64,000 nt of DNA from QYOJ01 sp964616825 (GCA_964616825.1 CAZTSX010000002.1:1-64000); one strand, 5' to 3'. Counted from the first letter of the stretch, positions 8,414 to 16,615 are shown. The notes: generated from the letters alone by a model not told the origin. Program-made: numbers and translations.

Positions 8414-9493
8414 TCAACATCTGTTCAGGCAGTTTAAATCCGCAAAGGCGACCTTCAGCCTCTCTACCATTGATTTTTCTCCATTACGTAACCAGGCCCG
8501 GGGATCGTAGAATTTCTTGTTGGGTTTATCCGGCCCGTCAGGATTACCGATCTGGCCTTGCAGATACCCTTCTTTTTGACGGTAATAATCCAGTACTCCT
8601 TCCCAGAATGCCCATTGGGTATCGGTGTCGATGTTCATTTTTATGACGCCATAAGAGATGGCTTCGGTGATTTTTCCGGGCTCTGAACCGGATCCTCCAT
8701 GGAAGACGAAACTGACAGGATTGGAAACGGTGTCAAATTTTTCCTGGATGTATTTCTGTGAGTTAGCCAGGATCACCGGCTCCAGCCTGACGTTACCGGG
8801 CTTATATACACCGTGAACATTGCCGAAAGAGGCAGCTACCGTAAACCGGTCGCTCACCTGCATTAGTTGTTCATAGGCGTAGGCAACATGTTCGGGTTGG
8901 GTGTAAAGTTTGGAACTGTCGATGCCTGTATTGTCTACGCCGTCTTCCTCTCCTCCGGTCACACCCAGTTCAATCTCCAGGGTCATGCCAATCAAGCTCA
9001 TCCGTTCAAGATAGCGTTCGCAGATCCCGATATTTTCCTCCAGGGGCTCTTCAGAGAGATCCAGCATGTGAGAAGTGAAAAGCGGCTTCCCGTGTGTGTT
9101 GTAATATGCTTCGCCGGCATCGAGCAATCCATCGATCCAGGGGAGCAATTTTTTGGCGGCGTGATCGGTGTGGATCATGACCGGGATGCCATACATGGCT
9201 GAGACCTCATGGATGTGCTGAGCCCCTGAGATGGAACCTTTGATAGCTGCCCGCTGGTTTTCGTTATTCAATGACTTGCCGGCAAAAAAGAGGCCACCAC
9301 CATTTGAAAATTGAATGATAACAGGTGAGTTCACAACGTTGGCTGCTTCCAACACTGCATTTACACTGTCGGTTCCAACTACATTCACACCCGGAAGAGC
9401 AAACCGGTTCGCTTTGGCAATCCGGAAGATCTCCTGTACATCATCGCCTGAGACAACGCCGGGAGCTACTTTATCAAGTATTTTTTCTGACAT
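8414..9493 (-). CDS. fbaA: Class II fructose-bisphosphate aldolase
   Basis: This zinc-dependent enzyme splits fructose 1,6-bisphosphate into two triose phosphates in glycolysis and runs in reverse in gluconeogenesis. The 359-residue length fits the E. coli-like class IIA branch. Visible features are the metal-binding TDHAAKK (about 111), the acidic LEIELGVTGGEEDG segment, the phosphate loop FHGGSGSEPG, and NIDTDTQWAFWEG, which also binds the phosphates. It is monocistronic, with a well-formed Bacteroidota promoter just upstream. Confidence 0.96.
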   Translation of the reverse strand: MSEKILDKVAPGVVSGDDVQEIFRIAKANRFALPGVNVVGTDSVNAVLEAANVVNSPVIIQFSNGGGLFFAGKSLNNENQRAAIKGSISGAQHIHEVSAMYGIPVMIHTDHAAKKLLPWIDGLLDAGEAYYNTHGKPLFTSHMLDLSEEPLEENIGICERYLERMSLIGMTLEIELGVTGGEEDGVDNTGIDSSKLYTQPEHVAYAYEQLMQVSDRFTVAASFGNVHGVYKPGNVRLEPVILANSQKYIQEKFDTVSNPVSFVFHGGSGSEPGKITEAISYGVIKMNIDTDTQWAFWEGVLDYYRQKEGYLQGQIGNPDGPDKPNKKFYDPRAWLRNGEKSMVERLKVAFADLNCLNRC

Positions 9494-9525
9494 ATGATTT
9501 TGTTTTAGTGAATCCGAATAGTATT

Positions 9526-9559
9526 CAAAGGTATAAAACAGGATAATATTTTTTTCAAA
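9526..9559 (-). promoter_or_regulatory. Bacteroidota-type promoter of fbaA
   Basis: On the minus strand TTTG (9559-9556) and TACCTTTG (9533-9526) are 22 bases apart, matching the -33 TTTG / -7 TAnnTTTG layout known from Bacteroides. The -7 element ends 32 bases before the fbaA ATG. Confidence 0.65.
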
Positions 9560-9573
9560 TAATTTAATTTAGA

Positions 9574-9608
9574 TTTGTTCTTAGAATAAATAAAAATAAG
9601 TATTTTTG
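9574..9608 (+). promoter_or_regulatory. Bacteroidota-type promoter of the 9634 gene
   Basis: TTTG (9574-9577) and TATTTTTG (9601-9608) are separated by 23 bases and lie 25 bases before the ATG at 9634. It is divergent from the fbaA promoter, and the two share an AT-rich 140-bp spacer. Confidence 0.6.
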
Positions 9609-9633
9609 CAACCTTAAAAATTATCAATTAAAA

Positions 9634-10455
9634 ATGATTAGAATGATGAAACGAATTGCACTTGTTATTTTACTTGGATGCTTGTTTTTTGTTACGGAGT
9701 CAATCGGGCAGGACAGGATCTTCACCTATGTTTATCAAAGCCTGGTGCTGAACAAAGGTCAGAAAGAACTCGAGGTATGGACTACCTACCGGACCGGTCG
9801 TAACGACTATTACCGCCGGATGGATGCCCGGTTTGAATTTGAAGTTGGATTGAGCAAACGGGTGCAGACAGCTTTTTACCTGAATTACAAAGGCAAGGCA
9901 ACCGGTCATCTGGAAGATACATTGATGATTGTGGATAAGAAGAACTCATTCAGTTTCTCGAATGAATGGAAGTTCAAGCTGAGCGACCCTGTTGCCAATA
10001 CAATCGGATCAGCATTGTATGGTGAGTTTACAGTGGGTCTCACTGAATTTAAATTGGAGGCAAAGGTGATCCTTGACAAACGGATAGGCAGAGTTACACA
10101 GGCCTTTAACCTGGTTTTTGAGCCGGAGTGGGAGTGGGAAGCTGTGAAAGACAAAATGGATGTGGAGACCAGGTATGAGGTTGAGTTGAATTATGGAATT
10201 GGGGTTGATCTTGGTAAAGGATTTACGTTGGGACTGGAAGCCCGGAACCCAAACGTATATCAGGATGACGGCGGGTGGACTCATTCAGCAATTTATGCAG
10301 GGCCTACGTTCAGTTATTTCCGCAATGATTTCTGGATCAACTTTACATTCATGCCCCAGCTAGCGGGTCTTCGGGGGATCTCCAGCAACAGCAACCTGAA
10401 TCTCAATCAGTTTGAACGCTACCAGTTCCGGTTGCTTTTCTCATATGTGCTTTAA
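9634..10455 (+). CDS. Secreted protein, probable outer-membrane beta-barrel, function unknown
   Basis: A 273-residue protein with a signal peptide (MMKRIALVILLGCLFFVTESIG). The rest is a run of short amphipathic beta-strands rich in Tyr, Trp and Phe (VWTTYRTGRNDYYRRM, FSYFRNDFWINFTFMPQL), ending in YQFRLLFSYVL, a typical terminal barrel strand. I do not recognise the family. Three in-frame ATGs (9634, 9643, 9646) are possible starts. The next gene encodes a cytochrome c lipoprotein, so a redox or haem-related role is conceivable but only by position. Confidence 0.7.
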   Translation: MIRMMKRIALVILLGCLFFVTESIGQDRIFTYVYQSLVLNKGQKELEVWTTYRTGRNDYYRRMDARFEFEVGLSKRVQTAFYLNYKGKATGHLEDTLMIVDKKNSFSFSNEWKFKLSDPVANTIGSALYGEFTVGLTEFKLEAKVILDKRIGRVTQAFNLVFEPEWEWEAVKDKMDVETRYEVELNYGIGVDLGKGFTLGLEARNPNVYQDDGGWTHSAIYAGPTFSYFRNDFWINFTFMPQLAGLRGISSNSNLNLNQFERYQFRLLFSYVL

Positions 10456-10479
10456 AAGTGAAATTAGAAATTGGAAATT

Positions 10480-10579
10480 NNNNNNNNNNNNNNNNNNNNN
10501 NNNNNNNNNNNNNNNNNNNNNNNNNNNNNNNNNNNNNNNNNNNNNNNNNNNNNNNNNNNNNNNNNNNNNNNNNNNNNNN
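10480..10579. other. 100-N scaffold gap, apparently false
   Basis: Exactly 100 Ns join two contigs. The 55 bases before the gap (10425-10479) are identical to the 55 bases after it (10580-10634). Both copies contain the end of the upstream gene, including its stop. This is what a k=55 de Bruijn assembly gives when two contigs overlap by one k-mer and are scaffolded instead of merged. If collapsed, the spacer between the two genes is about 35 bases. Confidence 0.9.
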
Positions 10580-10614
10580 GTTCCGGTTGCTTTTCTCATA
10601 TGTGCTTTAAAAGT

Positions 10615-10642
10615 GAAATTAGAAATTGGAAATTTGAAATTA
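10615..10642 (+). repeat. Tandem heptamer array GAAATTN x4
   Basis: GAAATTA, GAAATTG, GAAATTT and GAAATTA follow one another without interruption. The first two and a half copies are also present on the other side of the gap (10460-10479). The array starts 4 bases after the stop of the upstream gene and reaches almost to the next start. It is probably what broke the assembly. Confidence 0.7.
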
Positions 10643-10645
10643 GGG

Positions 10646-10930
10646 ATGAAGATCGTTAGAATATTTTCGCTATTTTTCTGTCTCGCCTGCGCTCCAGCTC
10701 TATACCTTCCCACTGAAGAGCTGGCTGAACAAACCGGTATCCCACTGGAAAACCTGAAACAGGGGCGACAGCTCTATGTTGATCACTGCGGAAGCTGTCA
10801 CATGTTATATCTTCCCAACCAGTTTGGGGCAGCTAAATGGAAAAAAGAGATGGAAGCCATGCGGTTAAAAATCACTTTCAGCGAACAGGAGAAACAGCTC
10901 ATGCTTGGTTATTTACTGGCCGGAAAATAA
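10646..10930 (+). CDS. Small single-haem cytochrome c lipoprotein
   Basis: A 94-residue protein with a lipoprotein signal (MKIVRIFSLFFCLAC, lipobox ending at Cys15) and one c-type haem motif CGSCH (about residues 50-54). It is predicted to be lipid-anchored and to carry one covalent haem on the periplasmic side. The distal ligand could be one of the Met residues in the C-terminal half (MEAMRLK). The ATG at 10646 gives a compact lipobox; the reading frame is open farther upstream only through the Ns. Co-transcription with the upstream barrel protein is likely once the false gap is collapsed. Confidence 0.8.
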   Translation: MKIVRIFSLFFCLACAPALYLPTEELAEQTGIPLENLKQGRQLYVDHCGSCHMLYLPNQFGAAKWKKEMEAMRLKITFSEQEKQLMLGYLLAGK

Positions 10931-10967
10931 ATTTTTTGCATCTTTACAGTGCCAAAACCATCCTTTT

Positions 10968-13346
10968 ATGAAACGAATTTTCCTTTTTCTCCTGGTTCTC
11001 CAATTGGGGATACCAGGGATTTATGCACAATCAGATGCATTGAAACCGACAATAGACAGACCGGTTTATTTTGATATTTCACCCCCCTTGCGGGATATGT
11101 ACCAGGAACAGTTGAAGCCGGTAGACAAATCATGGAAAGAGTTGGGTGTAGTCCCGAATAAATTCAACTCCGATGGAGAGAATCCTGATTATATGGGCCT
11201 CTACAATAAGCCTGATCCCGGGTTGCAGGACTATTTCGGACCCTTGCTCACCGACACCACCATTGCAAATTTTGAAGGCATTTCACATACAAATTCGGTT
11301 CCTCCTGACACATATGGTGAAGCAGGAATGAACTACTATTTCCAGGTGGTTAATACCTCCTATGCCATCTTTAATAAAACAGGTGAGATTATTTTTGGCC
11401 CCCTTCCAAGTCATTCTGTCTGGATGGGCATGCCCAACAACGACAATAGTGGTGATGCGGTTGTGTTGTATGATGAGAATGCAGACCGGTGGTTATTTTC
11501 GCAATTCTCGCTACCCAATTACCCCAGCGGCCCCTTTTTCCAGATGATCGCTGTTTCGCAAACCTCCGATCCGACAGGATCGTGGTACCGTTATCAATAT
11601 GAGTTTTCTCTCATGCCTGACTATCCCCATTTCGGTGTATGGGAGGATGGGTATTATATGTCGTCCAACAACTTCGGGAACTATGGATTTGCCAATAATG
11701 GTGCGTATGGTTTCGACCGTACAGCCATGCTGGCGGGGGATCCGGATGCCGTACGCATCTCATTTACATTGATTGCGGGTGGCAGTAGTGGTAGTGGATT
11801 CAGTACCTTCTATCCAGCTGACTGCGACGGGAGCTTTCCCCCTGCAGGCACTCCCAGTTATTTCGGATTCGTCAAACGAAACGGAGGAACTCAGTATTTT
11901 GGGATTTATGAATTTCATGCCGACTTTGCCAATCCGGCCAATTCAACATTTGGAAATTTACTCAGTCTGAACGTAATACCTTTCAATGGAAGCATCAACG
12001 GGATTTCTCAGAAAGGAACCAGTGTGAGGCTGGACGACCTCTCAGACCGGTTTATGTACCGCTTGCAGTTCCGTCAATTTGAAAATCATGCTTCTATGGT
12101 GGTTAATCATACGGTTAACCTCGGTGGCAATGTGGGAGGCCTCCGCTGGTATGAGTTACGCAAAACAACAGGCGACTGGTCAATTTACCAGGAGTCGACC
12201 TATGCTCCGGCAGATGGGCACTCCCGATGGATGGGCAGCATTGCGATGGATACAGCAGGATCGATCGCCCTGGGGTATTCTATCTCAAGTTCCTCACTGT
12301 TCCCCTCTATCCGCTACACCGGACGATTGGCTACAGATCCGTTAAATCAAATGACCGTTGCAGAGAGATCGATCATTGAAGGAGGCGGATCACAGACAGG
12401 GATGTGGGGTAATCGAAGCCGCTGGGGTGATTACAGCGGTATGTGTGTCGACCCGGCCAATCCAACTACCTTCTGGTACACAACAGAATATTATCCGATC
12501 ACCGCTGGGAGCAGTTGGCATACACGGATTGGAGCATTTTCGTTCCAGGAGATTTTTTCAACAGCAGCTGCGGCCACTCCGGCCAAATTCTGTCTGGAAG
12601 AGGACACGGTACAGCTGGATGTACTTGCCTGGGGAGGGAGTGGATCCTACACCTATTCATGGACCTCGATTCCAGCCGGTTTCACATCCGACTTGCAGAA
12701 TCCGATAGTCGTTCCCACAGATACCACCCAATACATTGTTGCGACAAGTGATGGAGTGGAAACCCGTTTTGATACAGCTCTGGTAAAGGTCGTCTATCCG
12801 CAGGAAGCTTTCGCCGGCAATGATACAACGATATGTGCCTGGGAGCCAGGTGTCGACCTTCACGGGATGGCGGCTTATTACAGGTCGTTTGTGTGGGGAA
12901 CATTTGGCGACGGCACCTTCAGCGATAAGTATGCATTGGAGACCACCTATTATACGGGTCCGGATGATAGGGCATCCGGTGGGGTGAACCTGGTTCTGGT
13001 TACTTTTCCTGAAAGCCCTTGTATAGGCATGGTGATGGATTCCATGCATTTGGTTATAGATCCCTGTACCGGGATTGAGGATCAAATTACCGGGACACTC
13101 CGTTTATCTCTTCATCCGAATCCGGCGCTGGAGAGAGTATCTGTTATTGTTTACGGTATTTCACAAGCGATCTGCCGGCTGACGATCACCGGGATTGACG
13201 GGAGGATGTATCATTCCGGCACGTTCCGGATGGAAGGGCAGAGGAGTAAGGAGGTGATCGACCTTTCGGGTTTCGGCAAAGGAATTTACTTTGTTCAGGT
13301 GAAGACAGAAAGTGGTGTGGTGACGGAGAGGCTGGTGATTCAATAG
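10968..13346 (+). CDS. Large secreted protein with T9SS type A sorting domain
   Basis: A 792-residue protein with a signal peptide (MKRIFLFLLVLQLGIPGIYAQ). Residues about 60-540 form a large domain of unknown function with repeated Trp/Tyr-rich strands (for example PHFGVWEDGYYMSSNNFG), perhaps a propeller. A PKD-like or Ig-like stretch follows (about 555-620, GSYTYSWTSIPAGF). The end is a T9SS sorting domain (LHPNPALERVSV ... GKGIYFVQV). It is predicted to be exported and surface-bound. No catalytic motif is recognised. The ATG at 10968 is preferred over an upstream in-frame start because it begins the signal peptide. Confidence 0.85.
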   Translation: MKRIFLFLLVLQLGIPGIYAQSDALKPTIDRPVYFDISPPLRDMYQEQLKPVDKSWKELGVVPNKFNSDGENPDYMGLYNKPDPGLQDYFGPLLTDTTIANFEGISHTNSVPPDTYGEAGMNYYFQVVNTSYAIFNKTGEIIFGPLPSHSVWMGMPNNDNSGDAVVLYDENADRWLFSQFSLPNYPSGPFFQMIAVSQTSDPTGSWYRYQYEFSLMPDYPHFGVWEDGYYMSSNNFGNYGFANNGAYGFDRTAMLAGDPDAVRISFTLIAGGSSGSGFSTFYPADCDGSFPPAGTPSYFGFVKRNGGTQYFGIYEFHADFANPANSTFGNLLSLNVIPFNGSINGISQKGTSVRLDDLSDRFMYRLQFRQFENHASMVVNHTVNLGGNVGGLRWYELRKTTGDWSIYQESTYAPADGHSRWMGSIAMDTAGSIALGYSISSSSLFPSIRYTGRLATDPLNQMTVAERSIIEGGGSQTGMWGNRSRWGDYSGMCVDPANPTTFWYTTEYYPITAGSSWHTRIGAFSFQEIFSTAAAATPAKFCLEEDTVQLDVLAWGGSGSYTYSWTSIPAGFTSDLQNPIVVPTDTTQYIVATSDGVETRFDTALVKVVYPQEAFAGNDTTICAWEPGVDLHGMAAYYRSFVWGTFGDGTFSDKYALETTYYTGPDDRASGGVNLVLVTFPESPCIGMVMDSMHLVIDPCTGIEDQITGTLRLSLHPNPALERVSVIVYGISQAICRLTITGIDGRMYHSGTFRMEGQRSKEVIDLSGFGKGIYFVQVKTESGVVTERLVIQ

Positions 13347-13355
13347 AGTCATCTA

Positions 13356-13389
13356 CCCCTCCCCCGGCCCCTTCCCAACAAGGGAGGGG
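13356..13389. repeat. C-rich/G-rich hairpin after a T9SS protein gene
   Basis: CCCCTCCC (13356-13363) can pair with GGGAGGGG (13382-13389). A tighter alternative pairs CCCCTTCCC (13368-13376) with GGGAGGGG, leaving one bulged T and a 5-base loop. It is similar in composition to the hairpin at 8385-8403. No T-run follows, so it is better called a repeat than a terminator. Confidence 0.5.
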
Positions 13390-13392
13390 AGA

Positions 13393-13421
13393 ATCCAGTT
13401 ATCCAGCCATCCAGCGTCCAG
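13393..13421 (+). repeat. Tandem octamer array ATCCAGNN x3 plus a partial copy
   Basis: ATCCAGTT, ATCCAGCC and ATCCAGCG follow each other, then TCCAG. It lies just after the C-rich hairpin in the spacer between the T9SS protein gene and tRNA-Arg. Same pattern type as the other 7- and 8-mer arrays in this window. Confidence 0.55.
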
Positions 13422-13463
13422 GATCTGTTTACCTGAAACCATCATTTTAGTTTAGGAATTTTG

Positions 13464-13471
13464 TATTTTTG
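13464..13471 (+). promoter_or_regulatory. -7 promoter element for tRNA-Arg
   Basis: TATTTTTG matches TAnnTTTG and ends 27 bases before the tRNA. No convincing -33 TTTG is found at the usual spacing. Confidence 0.45.
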
Positions 13472-13498
13472 CAGCCCCATTGCAAAAGCGTGGTTTTT

Positions 13499-13572
13499 GG
13501 TCCCGTAGTTCAACTGGATAGAATAGCAGATTCCGGTTCTGCAGGTTGGGGGTTCGAGTCCCTCCGGGATCG
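13499..13572 (+). tRNA. tRNA-Arg (anticodon CCG)
   Basis: The 74-base sequence folds into a full cloverleaf. The acceptor stem is GGTCCCG with CGGGATC (one G-U), and the D stem is GTTC/GAAT. The anticodon stem GCAGA/TCTGC encloses loop TTCCGGT, anticodon CCG at 13533-13535. The T stem is GGGGG/CCCTC with loop TTCGAGT. The 3' CCA is not encoded. It reads the Arg codon CGG. Confidence 0.95.
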
Positions 13573-13590
13573 CATATAATAATAGAAAAG

Positions 13591-13621
13591 CCCTGTAAAC
13601 ATCTTGTTTTGCAGGGTTTTT
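13591..13621 (+). terminator. Rho-independent terminator after tRNA-Arg
   Basis: CCCTGTAAA pairs with TTTGCAGGG (one G-U) around a short loop and is followed by TTTTT. It lies 18 bases after the tRNA. Confidence 0.8.
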
Positions 13622-13650
13622 AGTTTATATGAGTGACTACAGGAGTGTCT

Positions 13651-13899
13651 TTAAATTTCATAATTAATATCTCCGGCATTATGGGCTTTGATCTTACCTT
13701 GTTTGATCCACCCATGAAGCGTATTGAAAGTAATATGGAGTAGCTTGAACACTTCTTTACGAGTCAGGAGTTCTTGAGGATTTGGATTTGATTCGGCTTC
13801 CCTTGCTCGTTGGATCTCCTGTTGAATTCGCTCAGTTAGAAGATCAAGAAAAACCTCTACCGTGATTCCATCTGTTATGATTTTTTGGTTTTTGTACAT
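13651..13899 (-). CDS. Short helix-turn-helix (excisionase-like) protein, possibly truncated
   Basis: An 82-residue protein with an N-terminal alpha-helical segment (FLDLLTERIQQEIQRAREAE) and a C-terminal MerR/excisionase-like HTH (ELLTRKEVFKLLHITFNTLHGWIKQGKIKAHNAG). The family normally continues with a wing such as G-N-R-V-Y-F and a further helix; here the protein stops soon after KAHNAGDINYEI, so the wing looks lost or altered. I prefer the ATG at 13899 to a TTG at 13941. Such proteins often come with integrative elements or toxin genes. This one sits just after a tRNA and beside an AT-rich Fic gene, but no integrase is present. Confidence 0.65.
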   Translation of the reverse strand: MYKNQKIITDGITVEVFLDLLTERIQQEIQRAREAESNPNPQELLTRKEVFKLLHITFNTLHGWIKQGKIKAHNAGDINYEI

Positions 13900-14061
13900 T
13901 GCTTCTTCTATTCGTGTTGCAGGCGTTTGACTATTCGGCAAAAAACCCGGGCAGAAAAAATGGGTATTTTCAAAGATAATAGCAGAAATATGCCCCTTGG
14001 CTTAAAAAAGGATATCCATGTCCCAACATGGGTAATAGAGCAAAACTAATGTTCTTTCTTT

Positions 14062-14125
14062 TGTCATTCCGAGGAGCTTAGCGACGATGCAACCTCCACA
14101 CCATCGTGGAGATTCGTTGTAGCTC
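14062..14125. repeat. Dispersed-repeat-like element with a hairpin
   Basis: The stretch beginning GTCATTCCGAGGAGCTTAGC resembles extragenic repeats common in Bacteroidota genomes. Its core CTCCAC (14094-14099) pairs with GTGGAG (14106-14111). It lies upstream of the Fic gene. Family membership is by resemblance only; no second full copy is in this window. Confidence 0.4.
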
Positions 14126-14176
14126 ATTGAAAAAAAGAATAGGCTCAAAGATTATTCATTATTGAGCTTTAATTGG

Positions 14177-14184
14177 TATATTTG
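14177..14184 (+). promoter_or_regulatory. -7 promoter element for the Fic gene
   Basis: TATATTTG matches TAnnTTTG. Its last base is the first base of an in-frame GTG at 14184, so transcription from here supports the ATG at 14202 as the start. Confidence 0.45.
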
Positions 14185-14201
14185 TGAGCTTAAAACGGGA
14201 A

Positions 14202-15245
14202 ATGATGTTAAATTTTAGAGAATCTGAAATCATTGAGATTATTGATAATAAAAATGAATGCTCCTCGAAAGAGATCTTTGAGAGTATTTCAACATCAATA
14301 AGTTATGCAACAGTAAAAAGAATCTTGATAAAATTAACTAAGGAAAATCTAATTGTAACGAAAGGAAAAGGAAAAGGGACCAAATATCTATTATCAGCCG
14401 CTTACGAATTAATACGACCAGTTGATATAGAGAATTATTACGAAAAAGAAATTGATGAAAGGGAAATAAAGGAAAGGTTTAATTTCATACTAATTACGGA
14501 TGTCTTAAACAAGTATAATATATTCACTAATGCTGAATTGAATAAACTTGCAACTCTTCAAGACACATATAGGAGTAATATTTCTCAACTTACCGAAACC
14601 GGGTATAAAAAGGAATTAGAACGATTATCGATTGACTTAAGTTGGAAATCATCACAAATTGAAGGCAATACCTATTCACTACTTGAAACAGAAAGATTAT
14701 TAAAGGAAAAAGAAACCGCTTCTGGAAAAACAAAGGAAGAAGCAATAATGCTATTGAATCACAAGGATGCTATTGACTTTATAGTGGAAAATCCTGATTA
14801 TTTAATTCCCTTATCAATTTCTAAAATTGAGGACATTCATAGTATCTTGATTAACGGATTAGCCATTGATAAGAATTTGAGAAAGAGGAGGATTGGAATT
14901 TCAGGAACAAATTATCGTCCATTAGACAATGAGTTTCAAATTACTGAGGCACTCTCTAAAACGTGTGAATTAATTAATGAAAAAGAAAATATATTCGATA
15001 AGGCTTTATTAGTGCTGGTTCTAATATCCTATATCCAGCCATTTATGGACGGAAACAAAAGAACTGGTCGAATTATTAGTAATGCCGTGTTAATGAATCA
15101 CAATTATTGCCCGATTTCATTTAGAACTGTTGATCCTATTGATTATAAAAAAGCTATACTGTTATTCTATGAACAGAACAATATCTCAACATTTAAGGAA
15201 ATATTTATTAATCAGTTTGAATTTGCGGTCAAAACATATTTCTAA
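14202..15245 (+). CDS. Fic-domain protein with N-terminal winged helix; Gln replaces the catalytic His
   Basis: A 347-residue protein. The N-terminus (about 1-70) looks like a winged-helix DNA-binding domain (SSKEIFESISTSISYATVKRILIKL). The middle has the Fic inhibitory motif (S/T)xxxE(G/N) as SSQIEGN, here N-terminal to the core. The Fic core reads QPFMDGNKRTGR, where the canonical motif is HPFx(D/E)GNGRxxR. Fic enzymes transfer AMP or related groups to protein side chains using that His as base, so activity here is doubtful or altered. The gene is clearly more AT-rich than its neighbours, which suggests transfer. The start at 14202 fits the promoter; GTG 14184 is the alternative. Confidence 0.85.
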   Translation: MMLNFRESEIIEIIDNKNECSSKEIFESISTSISYATVKRILIKLTKENLIVTKGKGKGTKYLLSAAYELIRPVDIENYYEKEIDEREIKERFNFILITDVLNKYNIFTNAELNKLATLQDTYRSNISQLTETGYKKELERLSIDLSWKSSQIEGNTYSLLETERLLKEKETASGKTKEEAIMLLNHKDAIDFIVENPDYLIPLSISKIEDIHSILINGLAIDKNLRKRRIGISGTNYRPLDNEFQITEALSKTCELINEKENIFDKALLVLVLISYIQPFMDGNKRTGRIISNAVLMNHNYCPISFRTVDPIDYKKAILLFYEQNNISTFKEIFINQFEFAVKTYF

Positions 15246-15306
15246 TTAGAAACCACCCTGTTACCGGCTGAACTCATACTCGTTGCTGGATCCTGGATAA
15301 CTTGAT

Positions 15307-15327
15307 GAATCTTTCGCAGAAAGATTC
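15307..15327. repeat. Perfect 9-bp hairpin downstream of the Fic gene
   Basis: GAATCTTTC and GAAAGATTC enclose GCA. No T-run follows, so it is not a standard intrinsic terminator. Together with the hairpin element upstream it brackets the Fic gene. Confidence 0.55.
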
Positions 15328-15402
15328 GGAGTAGTCTTCGGAAAATTGAGCTATATCTATGTATGGACCTCTTCAAAACAATTTTTGTAATTTGTCAGCG
15401 AA

Positions 15403-16560
15403 ATGTTTACCAGTATGAAAGTAACCTTTAGATCACTCCTCTGTATCCTGATTTTCTCAATGGCTGTAAGCAGTGTAAAAGCGCAATTGAGAAATCCCCG
15501 TAATACACAGTATGTTTGGAATACAGACACGACCCTCAGAGAAGTTAACCTGTCGGAAATTATCTTGGTTTTGCCACGTAATTCCTTCCCCAAACTTGAC
15601 TATCCTGACTTTATCGGAAAAGAGAAAGGATTAAAAGCATTTTTTAACCATGAACCGGTCATCGCTGTCGCAATAAATAATGAGGCCAAAGCTTATCCCC
15701 TGAGCATGCTCACGATGCATGAAATGTCAAACGATAGTTTAGGCGGTATTCCCATTTTGCCAACCTATTGTCCGCTCTGCAATTCAAGTGTGGTGTATGA
15801 CCGCAGATTAACATATAAAGGGAAAGAATACCTGCTGGATTTTGAGGCATCCGGAATGCTCAGAAACAGTGATATGGTTATGGCTGATAAACAAACTGAA
15901 TCGTGGTGGCAACAGTTGACCGGAACAGGCCTGGTTGGTGAATTATCAGGAGCCGAATTAGAGGTAATTCCCTCTATGGTCATATCAATTGAGGATTTTT
16001 TCATCAGGTATCCTGAAGGCCGGATCCTCTCCCCTGAAACGTGTAGCAGGGCGCAAAAAAGATATGGTACAAACCCCTATACGCATTATGACAGTGTAAC
16101 CAATAAACCGTATAACCGATTTTATGATCATGCCAAACTTGACCCCAGGCTACCCCCGATGGAACGCGTAATTGATGTGAAAGGAAGTGATGGATATAAA
16201 ATCTATCCGTTTTCTGTAATAGCCAGGGAAAAAGTGATTAATGATACGTACGATGGCAGAACTATTGTCATCTTCTATAAAGAAGGAACCGTTTCGGTTC
16301 TGGATAAGAGGGAAATTGCAAAATCCAGGGATATCGGGTCAGCTACATTGTTCTCATCAGAATTAGAGGGTAAAACATTAACGTTCAATAAAGAAAACAA
16401 TTCATTCATCGATAGGGAAACCAAAAGTGTTTGGGATATTACCGGACATTGTATAAAAGGTAAGCTTAAAGGAAAAACACTTACTCCCGAACCTCATAGT
16501 AATCATTTTGCATTTGCGTGGTTAACGTTTCATCCTGAGTCAGAAATATATGGACAGTAG
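15403..16560 (+). CDS. DUF3179-family secreted protein
   Basis: A 385-residue protein with a signal peptide (MKVTFRSLLCILIFSMAVSSVKAQ). DUF3179 features follow: PVIAVAINNEAKAYPLSMLTMHEMSND (about 80-106), the CPLCNSS motif (about 121), and SWWQQLTGTGLVGELSGAEL. The function of the family is unknown; the CxxC could bind metal or be redox-active. Start could also be ATG 15415. It lies just upstream of PEP carboxylase on the same strand, with 55 bases between. Confidence 0.85.
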   Translation: MFTSMKVTFRSLLCILIFSMAVSSVKAQLRNPRNTQYVWNTDTTLREVNLSEIILVLPRNSFPKLDYPDFIGKEKGLKAFFNHEPVIAVAINNEAKAYPLSMLTMHEMSNDSLGGIPILPTYCPLCNSSVVYDRRLTYKGKEYLLDFEASGMLRNSDMVMADKQTESWWQQLTGTGLVGELSGAELEVIPSMVISIEDFFIRYPEGRILSPETCSRAQKRYGTNPYTHYDSVTNKPYNRFYDHAKLDPRLPPMERVIDVKGSDGYKIYPFSVIAREKVINDTYDGRTIVIFYKEGTVSVLDKREIAKSRDIGSATLFSSELEGKTLTFNKENNSFIDRETKSVWDITGHCIKGKLKGKTLTPEPHSNHFAFAWLTFHPESEIYGQ

Positions 16561-16615
16561 ACCTGTGTTTGTCACGCTCGTTAGCGATATTCAAGAACAT
16601 TAAGATTAGCCAGAT

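Noticed and set aside
10412..10930. Long open frame running through the Ns into the cytochrome gene
   Set aside because: Unknown bases cannot support a frame. The duplicated 55-mer shows the join is artificial, and the lipoprotein signal starts at 10646.
13499..13572. Attachment-site duplication of the tRNA-Arg 3' end
   Set aside because: I looked for a second copy of the tRNA 3' end in the following kilobases and noticed none, so no att pair is claimed.
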